Position numbers and translations under genes: made by a program. From Budorcas taxicolor (Eukaryota; Chordata; Mammalia; Artiodactyla; Bovidae), in the NCBI RefSeq assembly GCF_023091745.1, contig NC_068926.1, positions 66,028,001 through 66,092,000 on the forward strand: a stretch of 64,000 bases of DNA, written 5' to 3'. Below, one piece after another: positions 33,474-44,445 of the stretch; position 1 is the stretch's first letter; each line of letters begins with the position of its first letter. The notes below the pieces were generated by a model that did not search any database, was not told where the DNA came from, and saw only the letters and a list, made by a program, of their open reading frames with translations.

Positions 33474-34490
33474 GTTTTGTTTCGAGGACCACTTATTTGG
33501 TGCAGGGTTGGTGGGCTTGTCAATCAAAAGGTTTTACTCTGTCTTCTGTCTAAGAATCGGGCCAACTTAGTGATTCAGACAAAGTGCAGCCTCTTTAAAG
33601 AATGCGGGAGCGTCCTAGTGATGCTGCCTTCAGACCTGCTTCCCCAACTCTTCTTTGGTCTGTGAGATACTCCTAACCTTCTGACAAAGCTCTCCCACCT
33701 GTTCCTGGCTGAATTTAGCCAAAATCAGCTGCATTTCAAGACTCTTCCTTTTAAGAGTCTTAAGTATGCATGAGCTCTAAGTTGCTTCAGTAGTGTGCGA
33801 CTATGTAGCTCCATGGACTGCAGTCCGCCAGGCTCCTCTGTCCATGGGATTCTCCAGGCAAGAATACTGGAGTGGGTTGCCATGCCCTCCTCCAGGGGAT
33901 CTTCCCGACCCAGGGATCGAACCCAGGTCTCATACATCTCCTGCGCTGGCAGACAGCTTCTTTACCAGTAGCACCACCTATGAAGGCCCTTAGGTATCAT
34001 ATATAGCAATGAGTTTCATCCAGTATTGACAAAGCCCGCATCATGTGCTGGGTAACATGCTGGACTCTATTACTCTAAGTTTGGAGTGACATTTATGATT
34101 GATGGACTGAGAAAGCAAAACTCTGAGGTTAAGTAAAATCTAGACATATTTATTCTTGCCACAAATGCACCGTGGTTTCCAGTTATGGGCAAATGCATAT
34201 TTAGGTGCTGGGGATACAAGAGTGAAGAAAGAAAAAAAAAAAGACCAAAATTCTATTTTGTTCTGAGAACCATTCATCAGATGCAGGCCTGGTGGGCTTG
34301 TCAATCAGAGGGCTTTACCCTCTTCTGTCCAAGAGGTGGGCACGTGACCTGGCGTGGAGAGTGATTCCATACCAAGTGCAGCCTCTTTAAAGGGCTCAGA
34401 AGGGTTCCAGCTTCCTAGGTCCCTAGAGCAGCTGAGATGCTGCCCTCAGACATTCTTTCCCAGCTCTCCTTTGTGAGGCTGATATTCTGG
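33474..34490 (+). repeat. Diverged direct repeat pair
   Basis: 33474-33670 and 34255-34490 share 'ggtgggcttgtcaatca', 'gtcttctgtc/cctcttctgtcc', 'aagtgcagcctctttaaag', 'gatgctgcc.tcagac' in the same order with indels. This is either a local duplication or two copies of an unnamed repeat. A Bov-tA lies between them; 34010-34250 contains an L2-like antisense tail. Confidence 0.7.
33771..33989 (-). mobile_element. Bov-tA SINE
   Basis: 'gttgcttcagtagtgtgcga' to 'agtagcaccacctatgaagg'. Confidence 0.93.
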
Positions 34491-34977
34491 TTGGAGGAGG
34501 CAGATGTAAATAACACGCACAATAAAAATATAGAGTAGTCAGATGCTCAGAAGTAGTATGTAGAGAGAGAAAGCAGGACGGGAGGTGGGGTAGCATGCGG
34601 TGTCAGAGGTGGGATAAAGAGGGGTCACAACTTAAAACCCACTTGTTCAAGGAAGGCTTCACTGCAATTTGAGCAACGCCAGGAAAACGGAAATGTGTGT
34701 TCTCTTGTTCTTGTTTCCAAATTCCACTGTGCAGGTGACTTGGTTTATAGGGCGGCTATGGGGATGGGACTTGACACTTGAAAAACATACGATTAACATC
34801 AGCTGGAAAACAAGCGCAAAGAGGCCCGATGGATGCCAAGTCAGCGCTGAGTGTGTGGGGAGCACCGGCCCTCCTCCTCCAATCCTAAATCATCGCCCTG
34901 GGGATGCCGCATCCCAGAAGTGCCCCAGAAACTGCTGAGGCTGTGGCCTCACAGGGTGGTTTGCAATCATCAGATCC
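34491..34977. other. Unique intergenic sequence
   Basis: No gene or repeat recognised. Confidence 0.4.
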
Positions 34978-35025
34978 CCTCCATCCCCCCCCCACCCCCA
35001 CCATCCCCACCCCCACCCCAGCTCA
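34978..35025. repeat. C-rich tract (G-quadruplex potential on minus strand)
   Basis: Runs of C3-C9 separated by CA or A. Five or more C-runs in under 50 bp. Confidence 0.85.
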
Positions 35026-35105
35026 CAGGATGCTCTAATTAGGGACCTCGAGGCAGCCCCTGCGGCTGGTTGTTGCTGCTCCCAGTCACCGCTCCAGAAG
35101 AACTG

Positions 35106-35235
35106 GGGGTGGGGAAGAAAGGGAGAGAGACAGAAGGAAGGAAGCAGGGAGGGAGAGAGACACAGACAGACACAGGCACACAGAGAAAGAGAGAGGGAGG
35201 GAGAAGGCGGAGAATAGAAAGCAGGGCATGGACAG
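35106..35235. repeat. Purine-rich (GA)n-like tract
   Basis: Irregular GAGA, GGAAGGAA and ACAGACAG units for about 120 bp. Confidence 0.85.
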
Positions 35236-35359
35236 GGAGGGGAAAGCGCTGCCCGAGCCAGCAAGATGCAGAGGGCACTCCTCTGCAGGGGGCGGGTCCT
35301 GGGTGGCCAGGGTACCTCTGACATCTGCAGATCCTCCGCGCTGCCCCACCCTGCCTGCA

Positions 35360-35475
35360 TTAGAGAAATGCTCAAGGGCACAGGCTCTGGGCACTGGGTG
35401 CAAATCCTTTCTCTGCCATCGCCTGGACATGGGGACGTGGGCAATCTCACAGCTGTCTGAGTCTCAGTATCATGA
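35360..35475 (+). mobile_element. MIR SINE 5' half
   Basis: 'aagggcacaggctctgggca', 'caaatcctttctctgccatc', 'gtgggcaatctcacagctgt'. Confidence 0.6.
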
Positions 35476-35659
35476 TGTCAGCCGTACAGGTTAGAGAGAG
35501 GGTTCTGGCGTGCTGGGTGGAAGGCACCTAGCTGCCTGCCGTGCAGCCAGCATGGGGATCTCGGCTCGGTCCCGGCTCTGGGTCCTTGCACTCAGCCTGC
35601 AGGAGACCTTGGTCCCACACTTTCACACAGAACCGCTTTAGGGACTCTGAATGGGAACC

Positions 35660-35850
35660 TCGAGCCTGGTGGCTCTCACCCTGACTGCCCACTAGGGTCC
35701 CCTGGGGAGCTTTAAAGAACACAGATGCCCCGGGTTCTCTCCCAGAGAGAGTCTCTGTGATTCACTTAGAAGGCAGCCTGGGCATCAGAATTCCTCAAAA
35801 GCTCCCAGGTATTTCCAAGTTGCAGCCAAGGTTGAGAAGCACCGCTTTGT
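35660..35850. mobile_element. MER5A-like hAT element
   Basis: 'gtcccctggggagctttaaa', 'cagcctgggcatcagaattc', 'caaggttgagaagcaccgct'. Confidence 0.65.
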
Positions 35851-35984
35851 CTCAGGGTGTTGATTTAACCACCCCCCCACCCCCCCACCGACACACATTT
35901 ATTCCCGAAGAATGAGGTACACTCAGACAACACGCCTGTAGGCAGCCTCTCAGACAGGCTGATTTTTCTTTTTCTGATTTGGAT

Positions 35985-36100
35985 CGACAAGCATTTATTG
36001 AGCATCTACTGTGTTCCTGGCACACTGTTAGGATCAGGCACTCTTCCCACCTGCCAATAGGCTGATGTCTGGGTGAGCGTATCCTGCCATGCTTGAGGGG
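35985..36100 (-). mobile_element. L2 LINE 3' end
   Basis: 'gcatttattgagcatctact', 'gtgttcctggcacactgtta'. Confidence 0.75.
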
Positions 36101-36874
36101 GTTGTGGAAAAAACTGGAAGGAAAAATATCTCACCCAGATTGGGGCATGGGAGGAGAGAAGAGAGGTTACGGGACCACATGGAAACTGTGACTCCAAAAA
36201 TCGGGTAACAGCTGGGCCGGCAGAGACATGGGGGACAGACGGGTCGCCCAGGGGGCTGGAACAACACGGAGCGTGACGCGTCCAGGGGAGGGGGCAAAAC
36301 GAGGAGGGGTTGCTACAGACAGGAAGACAAAGCACAGGAGAGGAAGCTGGGCAGTAGACACCTTACAGCCAAGCGAAGACTCCCGGCCTTCACCTTACGG
36401 CACTAGGACGCCATGGCAGGCTATCGGCTAAGAGGCAGCCTTGGCCCTGGGCATAGATATTCAGAGTGCAGCTGCCATGGAGTGCCAGGGGGTGGGGCAT
36501 GAGAAAAAGGAAACAACCTTTGTTTGGCAAATTTTCCCCAAGCAATTTTCTTCCATTCCCTTCCATCATGTAGAAACAGGAAGTTATCCAGAGACCATCA
36601 CTGCCATGGTAACGGTAAGAGAAACAAACAGTGTGTGCCATTTGTATGAAATTGTCCATAAAGGCTGTTTATTTCTCACGCCATTATTTTAATACGTGGG
36701 GATGGCCGGGATGGGATGGGGAAGAGCAGGCTTTAATGGGGCCACTGACGTCGCCTTTTCTTGAAACAACGAGAAATGCTCACAGACATTCAGACAGTGG
36801 CACTTAGATCATGTCTCCGGTTGGGAACTCCTGCTGGTTTAGACTCTTACTGCCGGGAGGTATACCCTGTTCCT
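36101..36874. other. Unique intergenic sequence
   Basis: No gene supported; overlapping frames on both strands at 36000-36690 show no domain. Confidence 0.4.
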
Positions 36875-37345
36875 AGGCAGTGTGGTCAAGTGGTTAGAAA
36901 CTCCAGCCAGATGTCAGACAGCCCTGGGTTCAAGTCCCCATTCTGCCACTGACTGGTGACTGCTGGCAAATGTCATCACCCACCTGAGCCTCTGTTTATT
37001 GTTCTTTAGTCGCTAAGTTGTGTCAGACTCTTTGCGACCCCATGGACTGCAGCACACCAGGCTTCCCTGTCCTCCAGCACCTTCTGGAGTTTGCTCAAAT
37101 TCATGTCCATGAGTCAGTGATGCCAGCCAACCATCTCATCCTCTGTTGTCCCCTTCTCCTCCTGCCTTCAATCTTTCCCAGCATCAGGGTCTTTTCCAAT
37201 GAATCGGCTCTTTGCATCAGGTGGCCAAAGTGCTGGAGCTTCAGCTTCAGCATCAGTCCTTCCAATGAATATTCAGGGTTGATTTCCTTTAGGATGGACT
37301 GGTTTGATCTCCTTGCCACTGTTTACTCATCTGCAGGGTGGAAAT
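36875..37345 (+). mobile_element. MIR SINE split by BovB
   Basis: 'ggcagtgtggtcaagtggtt', 'gccctgggttcaagtcccca', 'acctgagcctctgtttattg' before the insertion and 'gtttactcatctgcagggtg' after. A complete MIR opened in its core by the antisense BovB. Confidence 0.85.
37001..37318 (-). mobile_element. BovB LINE 3' end
   Basis: 'gtcagactctttgcgacccc' (tail) to 'ggatggactggtttgatctc'. Flanked by 'ctgtttatt' (36992-37000) and 'ctgtttact' (37319-37327), a probable TSD inside a MIR. Confidence 0.9.
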
Positions 37346-37530
37346 TCATTCGTCAGTCAATCAATCAGTACTGAACAAGATTTCATTGAAAACCTCTTTT
37401 GTGCTTTATGCTGAAAAGAATTCTTCCGTTCATGGAGCTTAGAATCTAGGAGGAGAACATAGATAATATGCCTAGAAACACTTCTGGAAATAAGAAAGAT
37501 GACTTTGGAGAGTGACACTTGCTTAAAGGA
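37346..37530 (-). mobile_element. L2 LINE 3' end
   Basis: 'cattcgtcagtcaatcaatc', 'ttcatggagcttagaatcta', 'ggaggagaacatagataata'. Confidence 0.6.
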
Positions 37531-37724
37531 TTTAAAACCAAGGACGTTCTCTCTGAGGAGGTGCCTTGCTAGCTGCCTGCAGGGTGAGAATGAGCCACCC
37601 GTGTACCTGTCAGGAGAACTTCCAAGCAGGGAAGAGCAAGCACAAAGAATAAGAGACAGACCCAGCTTTCGACTGTTGGCAGCTGGACCTTCATAAAGGG
37701 ACGCACAGGAAACAGTCAGAGAGA

Positions 37725-37868
37725 CTAGTGACTAAGACTCCACGCTCCTGATGCAGCGGGCTGGGGTTCAATCCCCGGTTGGGTAACTTAGATCCCACAT
37801 GCAGCAACTAAGACCTGGTGCAGCCAAATAATCAAACAAATGTCTTTAAAAAGAAAAAAAAAGAAAGA
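37725..37868 (+). mobile_element. CHR SINE, short
   Basis: 'gactccacgctcctgatgca', 'gttcaatccccggttgggta', 'aagacctggtgcagccaaat', then an A-rich tail. Confidence 0.85.
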
Positions 37869-37931
37869 AAGGTCAGAGAAGGTCAAGGGGCCAGATCTGG
37901 ACCCTCCAGGCTAGGGTAGGAGTTTGGGTTG

Positions 37932-38130
37932 GACTTCCCTGGTGGCTCAGTGGTAAAAAATCTGCCTGCCAACGCAGGAGTCCCTGGTTTGATCCCTGGT
38001 CAGGAATATCCCCTGGAAAAGGAAATGGCTACCTGCTCCAATATTTTTGCCTGGAGAATTCCATGGATAGAGGAGCATCGTGGTCTATATAGTTCATGGG
38101 GCTGCAGAGTTGGACATGACTGAGCAACAG
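37932..38130 (+). mobile_element. Bov-tA SINE
   Basis: 'ggacttccctggtggctcag' to 'ttggacatgactgagcaaca', abutting the 5' end of a BovB in the same orientation. Confidence 0.93.
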
Positions 38131-38135
38131 AAAAG

Positions 38136-39060
38136 GAGGACATCAAGGCTGCATACTGTCACCTGCTTATTTAACTTATATGCAGAGCACATCATGAGAA
38201 ACGCTGGGCTGGAGGAAGCACAAGCTGGAATCCAGATTGCCGGGAGAAATATCAATAACCTCAGATATGCAGATGACACCACCGTTATGGCAGAAGGTGA
38301 AGAAGAACTAAAGAGCCTCTTGATGAAAGTGAAAGAAGAGAGTGAAAAGTGTGCTTAAAGCTCAACATTCAGAAAATAAAGATCATGGCATCCGGTCCCA
38401 TCACTTCATGGGAAATAGATGGGGAAACAGTGGAAACAGTGGCTCACTTTATTTTGGTGGGCTCCAAAATCACTGCAGTTGGTGATTGCAGCCATGAAAT
38501 TAAAAGACGCTTACTCCTTGGAAGGAAAGTTATGACCAACCTAGACGGCATATTAAAAAGAAGAGACATTTCTTTGTCAACTAAGGTCCGTCTAGTCAAG
38601 GCTATGCTTTTTCCAGTAGTCATGTATGGATGTGAGAGTTGGACTATAAAGAAGGCTGAGCGCCAAAGAATTGATGCTTTTGAAATGTGGCATTGGAGAA
38701 GACTCTTGAGAGTCCCTTGGACTGCAAGGAAATCCAACCAATCAATCCTAAAGGAAATCAGTCCTGAGTGTTCATTGGAAGGACTGATGTTGAAGCTGAA
38801 ACTCCAATACTTTGGCCATCTGATGTGAAGAACTGACTCATTGGAAAAGACCCTGATGCTGGGAAAGATCGAGAGCAGGAGGAGAAGGGGACGACAGAGG
38901 ATGAGATGGTTGGATGGCATCACCGACTCGATGGACATGAGTTTGAGTAAACTCCAGGAGTTGGTGATGGACGGTGAGGCCTGGCGTGCTGCAGTCCATG
39001 GGGTTGCAAAGAGTCGGACACGACTGAGCAACTGAACTGAACTGAACTGAACTGAGTAAC
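38136..39060 (+). mobile_element. BovB LINE, 5'-truncated
   Basis: Covers the last third of the RT: 'YAEHIMRNAGLEEAQAGIQI', the palm motif 'LRYADDTTVMAEGEEEL', then (after a frameshift near 38350) 'IKIMASGPITSWEIDGETVE', the C-terminal 'RMRWLDGITDSMDMSLSKL' and a (CTGAA)n tail at 39037-39057. Stops at 38356 and 38826 make it inactive. Confidence 0.95.
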
Positions 39061-39079
39061 TAAAACACCACCACCACCA

Positions 39080-39185
39080 AGAGCTAGGGTTACAATGATT
39101 CAACCTCCTAAGGTGGGTATAAGGATTAAATGAGATATTGAATGGTAAACACTAAGGCAAGTGCCTTAAAACATCCTCTTTTATT
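39080..39185 (+). mobile_element. MIR 3' half
   Basis: 'ggtataaggattaaatgaga', 'gcaagtgccttaaaac'. Confidence 0.55.
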
Positions 39186-39284
39186 CTCTCCGGGATATCT
39201 GCAGCCCATCGTCTCTTGGATGTGGAAGTTATTACTGTAGATTGATGGGACTCCAGACCTGGGAGGGCTTTAGAGATCCCTCAT

Positions 39285-39390
39285 TACTCTCCTTTTTCCT
39301 ACGGGTGAATGAAGGATCAGAGAGGGCATGGAACTTACAGACATCACACAGGAGTCAGGGGCAGGCTCTGGGCTCTCCAGCTTCCTTCCA
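39285..39390 (-). mobile_element. MIR fragment
   Basis: 'atgaaggatcagagagggca', 'cttacagacatcacacagga'. Confidence 0.55.
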
Positions 39391-39717
39391 CTCTCCCTTG
39401 GGCTCCTGGACTTAAGTCCATCCGTGACCTCTGCAGAGAGATTCCTTGGTCTCTGTCCTTGTGATGCTGAGTGCTGCTTCCTTCTGGGGAGCAGTGGAGG
39501 GTAATGGAAAGACACAGAGTCTCAGAGGGTCAGCAGACCCTAGTCCTCTTCTCCCCATCCCCCTGTCCTTCTGGGAACAGAGGCTGGGTTTTGGCTGAGG
39601 AACCGGAAGAAAGGCCAGAAGATGGGTCAGGTGGGACCTGATACAGCCTGGTATTTCAATACTCCATCCTGAAGAGAGTGGCAAGGTGGGAGAGGAAGGC
39701 AGCAGGCTGGAAGATGT
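39391..39717. other. Unique intergenic sequence
   Basis: Nothing recognised. Confidence 0.4.
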
Positions 39718-39847
39718 TTCCCGGCCGTCCAGCAGTTAGGGCCCTGTACATCCACCACAGGGGGCATGGGTTTGATTCCCGGTCAGGGAACTAAGATCCT
39801 ACGTGGGTGCAGCGCAACCGAAAAACCGAAGTTAAAAAATAAAAGGA
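39718..39847 (+). mobile_element. CHR SINE, short
   Basis: 'ttcccggccgtccagcagtt', 'tttgattcccggtcagggaa', then an A-rich tail. Confidence 0.85.
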
Positions 39848-40085
39848 ACAGAGCAGCACTGCCTTGGTTAATTTCAAGTGAGACAAGTCACGTGGAACAT
39901 GAATCAGATTGGCTAAGTCCCCGACGGGCTTGGGAGTGTTACTGATTCTGGACCCTTAACCCCAGCTGGACTTTCCTCTGGTTCTAGGCATACATAAATA
40001 CATTTAATAAACCCTACTAGAGAAGAGGTTTTTATGGCATCTTGGCTGTCTTTTCACTTACAATCTGTATGAAAAAAAAAAAAAA

Positions 40086-40214
40086 GGTGTTAGTCACTCA
40101 GTCATGTCTGACTCTTTGCGACCCCGTGAACTGTAGCCCGCCAGGCTCCTCTGTCCAAGGGATTCTCCAGGCAAGAATACTGGAGGGGATTGCCACTTCC
40201 TTCTCCAGGGGGAT
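40086..40214 (-). mobile_element. Bov-tA fragment (A monomer)
   Basis: 'gttagtcactcagtcatgtc' to 'cacttccttctccaggggga'; the tRNA-derived head is missing. Confidence 0.92.
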
Positions 40215-40234
40215 CTTACTACCATTTGCGAATA

Positions 40235-40430
40235 CATTATTATAATTCCTCCCGTTTCGTGAGCACCTGCGACAGCATGGGTACTTGATTCAGCACTGAA
40301 CACAGATCCTGTCTCTTACCGTTACAAAAGCCCTAGGAAGCCATTACTAATACCCCTCGCTTTCTACAGACAAGGAGCTTGAAGTTCAGAGGAGACAGAT
40401 GTAGGAGGGAATACCAACTCCCTCAAACTC
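40235..40430 (-). mobile_element. MIR SINE
   Basis: 'cgtgagcacctgcgacagca', 'ctttctacagacaaggagct', 'gaagttcagaggagacagat'. Confidence 0.6.
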
Positions 40431-41522
40431 AGGCATTTCACATCAGCTGATTCCAAGGGGCAGAAGCGCTCCCAGGGTCACCATATATGAACATGTTCAG
40501 AGTAGCCCCCAGGTCTGTGCTTGTATGCAGATATAAGCCGTTCTTCACGGTCTGAAAAATGTCATGTGTCACAATTCATAGTGCCAACAGAGTATATAAA
40601 TATCCACGGCATCTTTAACTGACTTTTTTCCCTCACCTTTGCGACTCAAAAACCCGAACCCAGGAAAACCTCCCAGCTGGGTTTGTAGGAGCCGGACTGT
40701 GGGCGTCCCTTGCGAGCCTGTGCGTCGGCCCCTCTCCTTCAGTCTCCTCCCTGTGTCTGACAGTGCTTTGGGTTCCCGTCTTGTCTGCGCAGACGAGCCT
40801 CTGGAGAACGCAAATCCATCCTGCAGGCTCGCTTTGCATTCTGTAAACTTTCAGTTTGAAAACAAAGGCATTGTCTCGCGGTTGAATCTCTGCCGGGCAG
40901 CCGGCATCTCTCAAGAGCCAGGGCAGGAGACGGAGAGGAGCATTTCCACGGAAACCAAAGGGGCATAATTGCAGGGTGCCTGCGCCGCAGTTGGTCACCG
41001 TTCCCTTGTTAGCATCTGACCAGTGACGTGATAGCCACGGGGCTCCCTGCATGGGGGCTGCATAGCTTCGGCAGCCTGGGTTGAAAACACAAGAGATGCT
41101 GGTTCGATGCTCTGCCTGCCCATCAGTGACCCAAGCTGGGTTTGTCTCCTAGACTAGACTCTTGCTGGGAATTCTTTTTATTCTTTTTACTCACCCCATC
41201 TTTCTCAAGATGTCTCTTTCATATCCTATTTTGACTCCAAAACAACAGATTTTTTTTTCTCTCTTTTTTTTTTTTCTTCAGTGATAAAGACTTCTCCAAT
41301 ACCAGATGTTCCTGGGGGAGAAACTGATGCTGGGTTTGGGCGGGGTGGGACTGTGAATAAAAATGGACACTTCCTATATCGTATGTTGACAGCGAGAGTA
41401 ATTGCGGAGTATAGACTTTCTGTAGCACTCTGAGTCAATCCCCTGGTTAATTATGTTCCCCGTAGGCAGAAAAATGGCATCAGAGAATTATGACGATGAT
41501 GTCTAGCATTTATTACAATGGC
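40431..41522. other. Unique intergenic sequence
   Basis: No repeat except a T-run at 41251-41276. GC-richer at 40640-41000 with scattered CpGs. A minus-strand frame of 139 aa there has no recognised domain. Confidence 0.4.
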
Positions 41523-41766
41523 TAGAAAATCCCATGGGTGGAGGAGCCTGGTAGGCTGCAGTCCATGGGGTCGCTAAGAGTCGGACACGACTGAGCGACT
41601 TCACTTTCACTCTTCACTTTCATGCATTGGAGGTGGACATGGTGACCCACTCCAGTGTTCTTGCCTGGAGAATCCCAGGGACGGAGGAGCCTGGTGGGCT
41701 GCCATTTATGGGGTCGCACAGAGTCGGACACGACTGAAGCGACTTAGCAGCAGCAGCAGCAGCATG
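41523..41766 (+). mobile_element. Bov-A2 SINE, complete dimer
   Basis: Both monomers, linker and (AGC)6 tail. Flanks 'agcatttattacaa' and 'agcatgcattacaa' are a probable TSD. Confidence 0.95.
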
Positions 41767-41774
41767 CATTACAA

Positions 41775-42115
41775 CAGCCCCCTTTCCATCTCAGAGCCTT
41801 GCACTTGCTGTGTCCTCTACTTAGAACGTGCTCTTCCCCAAATCTTCACTGCGTACCTTTCCCACAACATTCACTCCTCTGCTTAAACATCTCCTAACCC
41901 CTGGGAAGGGATGTGCAGCCTTTACTCTCAACTCATGCTGTTTTCCCTTCCTGACAGAACTTAGACTTTCTGAAATTCTTATTAAGGTTTTACCATCTAT
42001 CCCTCACCTGACAAGGTAAGCTCCAAAGATCAGGACTTTGTGCATCTGTGCATCCCCAGGGTCTAAAGGAGTATCTGGCACATAGGAAGTGCTCAAAAAA
42101 TATTTGTTGAAATGA
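41775..42115 (+). mobile_element. L2 LINE 3' end
   Basis: 'agagccttgcacttgctgtg', 'ctgcttaaacatctcctaac', 'gtaagctccaaagatcagga', 'gtgctcaaaaaatatttgtt'. Confidence 0.85.
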
Positions 42116-42154
42116 TGGCTAGATGGATGGATAGAAGGACAGATGGATGAAGAG

Positions 42155-42365
42155 TTGACTACGTACTATGTGCATTATCCTAAGGGCTTGATAATGATTA
42201 TTTCGTTTTATCTTAAATGGCAACCTTTCATTGAAACAGTTTCAGAGAAGTTAAGATAGTTGTTCAAGGGCACACGGCTGTTAGGAGGTGAGAAATACAA
42301 ATTCAAGTTCAGGTCTGTCAGGTTTCAAAGCCCATTTTTTAACCACTCTGCTTCCCTGGTATAGA
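42155..42365 (-). mobile_element. MIR SINE
   Basis: 'acgtactatgtgcattatcc', 'cagtttcagagaagttaaga', 'caagggcacacggctgttag'. Confidence 0.8.
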
Positions 42366-42489
42366 ACATTAACCTTGGGAAGAACTGGGGCACTCAGGTT
42401 GCCTGACGTCACAGCTATCAGCTCTAGAGAGCAAGAGAGAGTCTTCCGTAGCCGCAGCACCTTGCACAGCGTTTGGCAGCTAGCGACCT

Positions 42490-42715
42490 GATGGACTTCC
42501 CAGGTGGCGCTAGTGGTAAAGAACCCGCCTGCCAATGCAGGAGATGTAAGAGACATGGGTTCAATCCCTGGGTCAAGAAGATCCCCTGGAGGAGGGCACG
42601 GCAACCCACTCCAGTGTTCTTGCCTGAGAATCCCATGGGCAGGCTCCTCTGTCCAGGCTACAGTCCACGGGGTTGCAAAGAGTTGGACACAACTGAAGTG
42701 ACTTAGCACAACCAC
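42490..42715 (+). mobile_element. Bov-tA SINE with a 15-bp micro-inversion
   Basis: Standard copy from 'tggacttcccaggtggcgct' to 'aactgaagtgacttagcac', except that 42641-42655 reads AGGCTCCTCTGTCCA, the reverse complement of the expected TGGACAGAGGAGCCT. Confidence 0.9.
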
Positions 42716-42744
42716 TCAATAAATGGTAGATGCTCACGCAATAC

Positions 42745-42840
42745 TTGCAGATAGATGGGATGGATAGATGGATGGGCTGGCGGGTAAGTGAGTGGATGAA
42801 TAGATGGGTGGATAGGTGAACAGATAGGTGGGTGTGTGGA
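42745..42840. repeat. (GATG/GATA)n imperfect microsatellite
   Basis: Tetranucleotide-like units of GATG, GATA, GGTG. A smaller related patch lies at 42115-42150. Confidence 0.85.
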
Positions 42841-42945
42841 TAAGGGAACAGAGTCCCAGAGAGTCTGGTGACTCACCTAAGATCACACAGCGTGTCAGCA
42901 GAAAAGAGACCAGAACTGAAGACTCCCATCCCAGTACTCTTCTGG
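42841..42945 (-). mobile_element. MIR fragment
   Basis: 'acagagtcccagagagtctg', 'cctaagatcacacagcgtgt'. Confidence 0.65.
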
Positions 42946-43109
42946 CTCACAACACCAAACATCTGAGAATGAACTTGAGCGTTTCCCTTATGGTCTGTGC
43001 TAGCTTATGCTTCAAGGGATGCTCCCCGGAACCCTATTAAGATACATGCTCTTGTGTCCCCTCATGTCACAGTGATGTTATTATCCATTTGTGTCAATTA
43101 CCCTGGATG

Positions 43110-43240
43110 GCTAAGTGTCATTTTTATCCCCACTCTTCAGAAGAAGAAAGTAAGGCTCAGAGAGGTTACATAACTTGCCCTTCTTACCCAGCAGGAAGAG
43201 ATGAGGCTAGAATCTAACACTTTGTTTCCACTGGACCAAT
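43110..43240 (-). mobile_element. MIR fragment
   Basis: 'tcatttttatccccactctt', 'gtaaggctcagagaggttac'. Confidence 0.75.
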
Positions 43241-43409
43241 TTTAGCTGCCTAAGAGCTGATTTATCAAGTGGCAACATATAAAGTAGCCAGCGATGTAAG
43301 CACATATCATCTGGTCTGCAGAAAATCTGGGATTCTCTCCCTCAGCAGCAGTGGGGAGTGGGGAAGTCCACCCCAACATCAGAATCCAGTCCAGAAGTGC
43401 CCTAGGGCA

Positions 43410-43520
43410 ACAGAGCAGAAGCCTGGACAAAGGTAGACCAAGTACATGATATTGAGGAAGTCATTTCGCCTTCCTGAGCCTCAGTTTCCTCATCTGTGAA
43501 ATGGGTATTGAAATTGTGCT
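43410..43520 (+). mobile_element. MIR fragment
   Basis: 'ccttcctgagcctcagtttc', 'ctcatctgtgaaatgggtat'. Confidence 0.8.
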
Positions 43521-43862
43521 GTGGAAGTTTTTCTTCGGCAAGTTGCTCTGGTTCCCTGCAGAATTCTTTTCCTATCATGGTATTACTTCTTGGGGGCGGG
43601 GTGGGGGGAGGTTGATATTGCTGTTAGAAAATCCCCTTATATTCCCACCATCACAATTTCAGATTACGAGGTCTTTGTGTCCTTCTCTCAGGACTTTGTA
43701 AATCCCTGCCCGTGAGTTTAATGAGTTAAGAGTTTACGATGTCACTCCTGCCACATAAAACACCAGCATGCAAGCAATTAATCTTCTAGAGGCCCCATGA
43801 CTTTATTCACTATGGTGGGCTTTTATTCACTATGGTCTCCTGGTAACAAGGAAGTGTTGAAG
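43521..43862. other. Unique intergenic sequence
   Basis: A G-rich run at 43594-43614 and a 20-bp tandem duplication ('ttattcactatggt') at 43801-43836. No gene. Confidence 0.45.
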
Positions 43863-43980
43863 GGAATTCCCTGGCAGTCTAGAGGTTAAGATTCTGCACT
43901 TCCACTGCAGGGGCCACAGGTTCAATCCCTGGTCAGGGAACTAAGATCCCATATGCCACACGGCTCGGGTCGGGGAGAGG
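43863..43980 (+). mobile_element. CHR SINE, short
   Basis: 'gaattccctggcagtctaga', 'gttcaatccctggtcaggga', 'ctaagatcccatatgccaca'. Confidence 0.88.
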
Positions 43981-44059
43981 TGGTAAGCCCAGGGTAACAT
44001 CCATGGACTCACAGCATAGAGGCAGCCATCAGATACCTGGGAAACAGCCTGTTGAGATG

Positions 44060-44245
44060 CAGTGTGTTCTGATCTCTGGACTCAGACTTGGCGTTGAATC
44101 CTGGCCAAGTGACTTCAGCATAGATTGTGATGCTCTCTAGGGCTCACGAACGTACCTGTTGGATGGATACAGTCACACCTCACTGTCAGGATCATTATGA
44201 AATTATATCATTGTAACATCTGGCAAATAGGAGCTGCTTATAAAC
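44060..44245 (+). mobile_element. MIR SINE
   Basis: 'ggcgttgaatcctggccaag', 'cacctcactgtcaggatcat', 'gcaaataggagctgcttata'. Confidence 0.55.
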
Positions 44246-44344
44246 AGCAGTTTCCTTGCTTCCGGGTGTAGAGCTGGTCTGTCTCTTTGTTTTCGCCTCC
44301 CTTGCTTTCTCCCTTTTCATCCATCTTCAGTCCTTACTTACGTT

Positions 44345-44445
44345 TCCACTCGACAAGCATTGTTGTGCGCCTGCTGTATGCTAGCACCGTGTGGGCACTG
44401 AGGGGCTGGTGATGAGCAGGACAGGCAAGGTCACCCCTCCCAGAG
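44345..44445 (-). mobile_element. L2 LINE 3' end
   Basis: 'tcgacaagcattgttgtgcg', 'ggcactgaggggctggtgat'. Confidence 0.5.
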
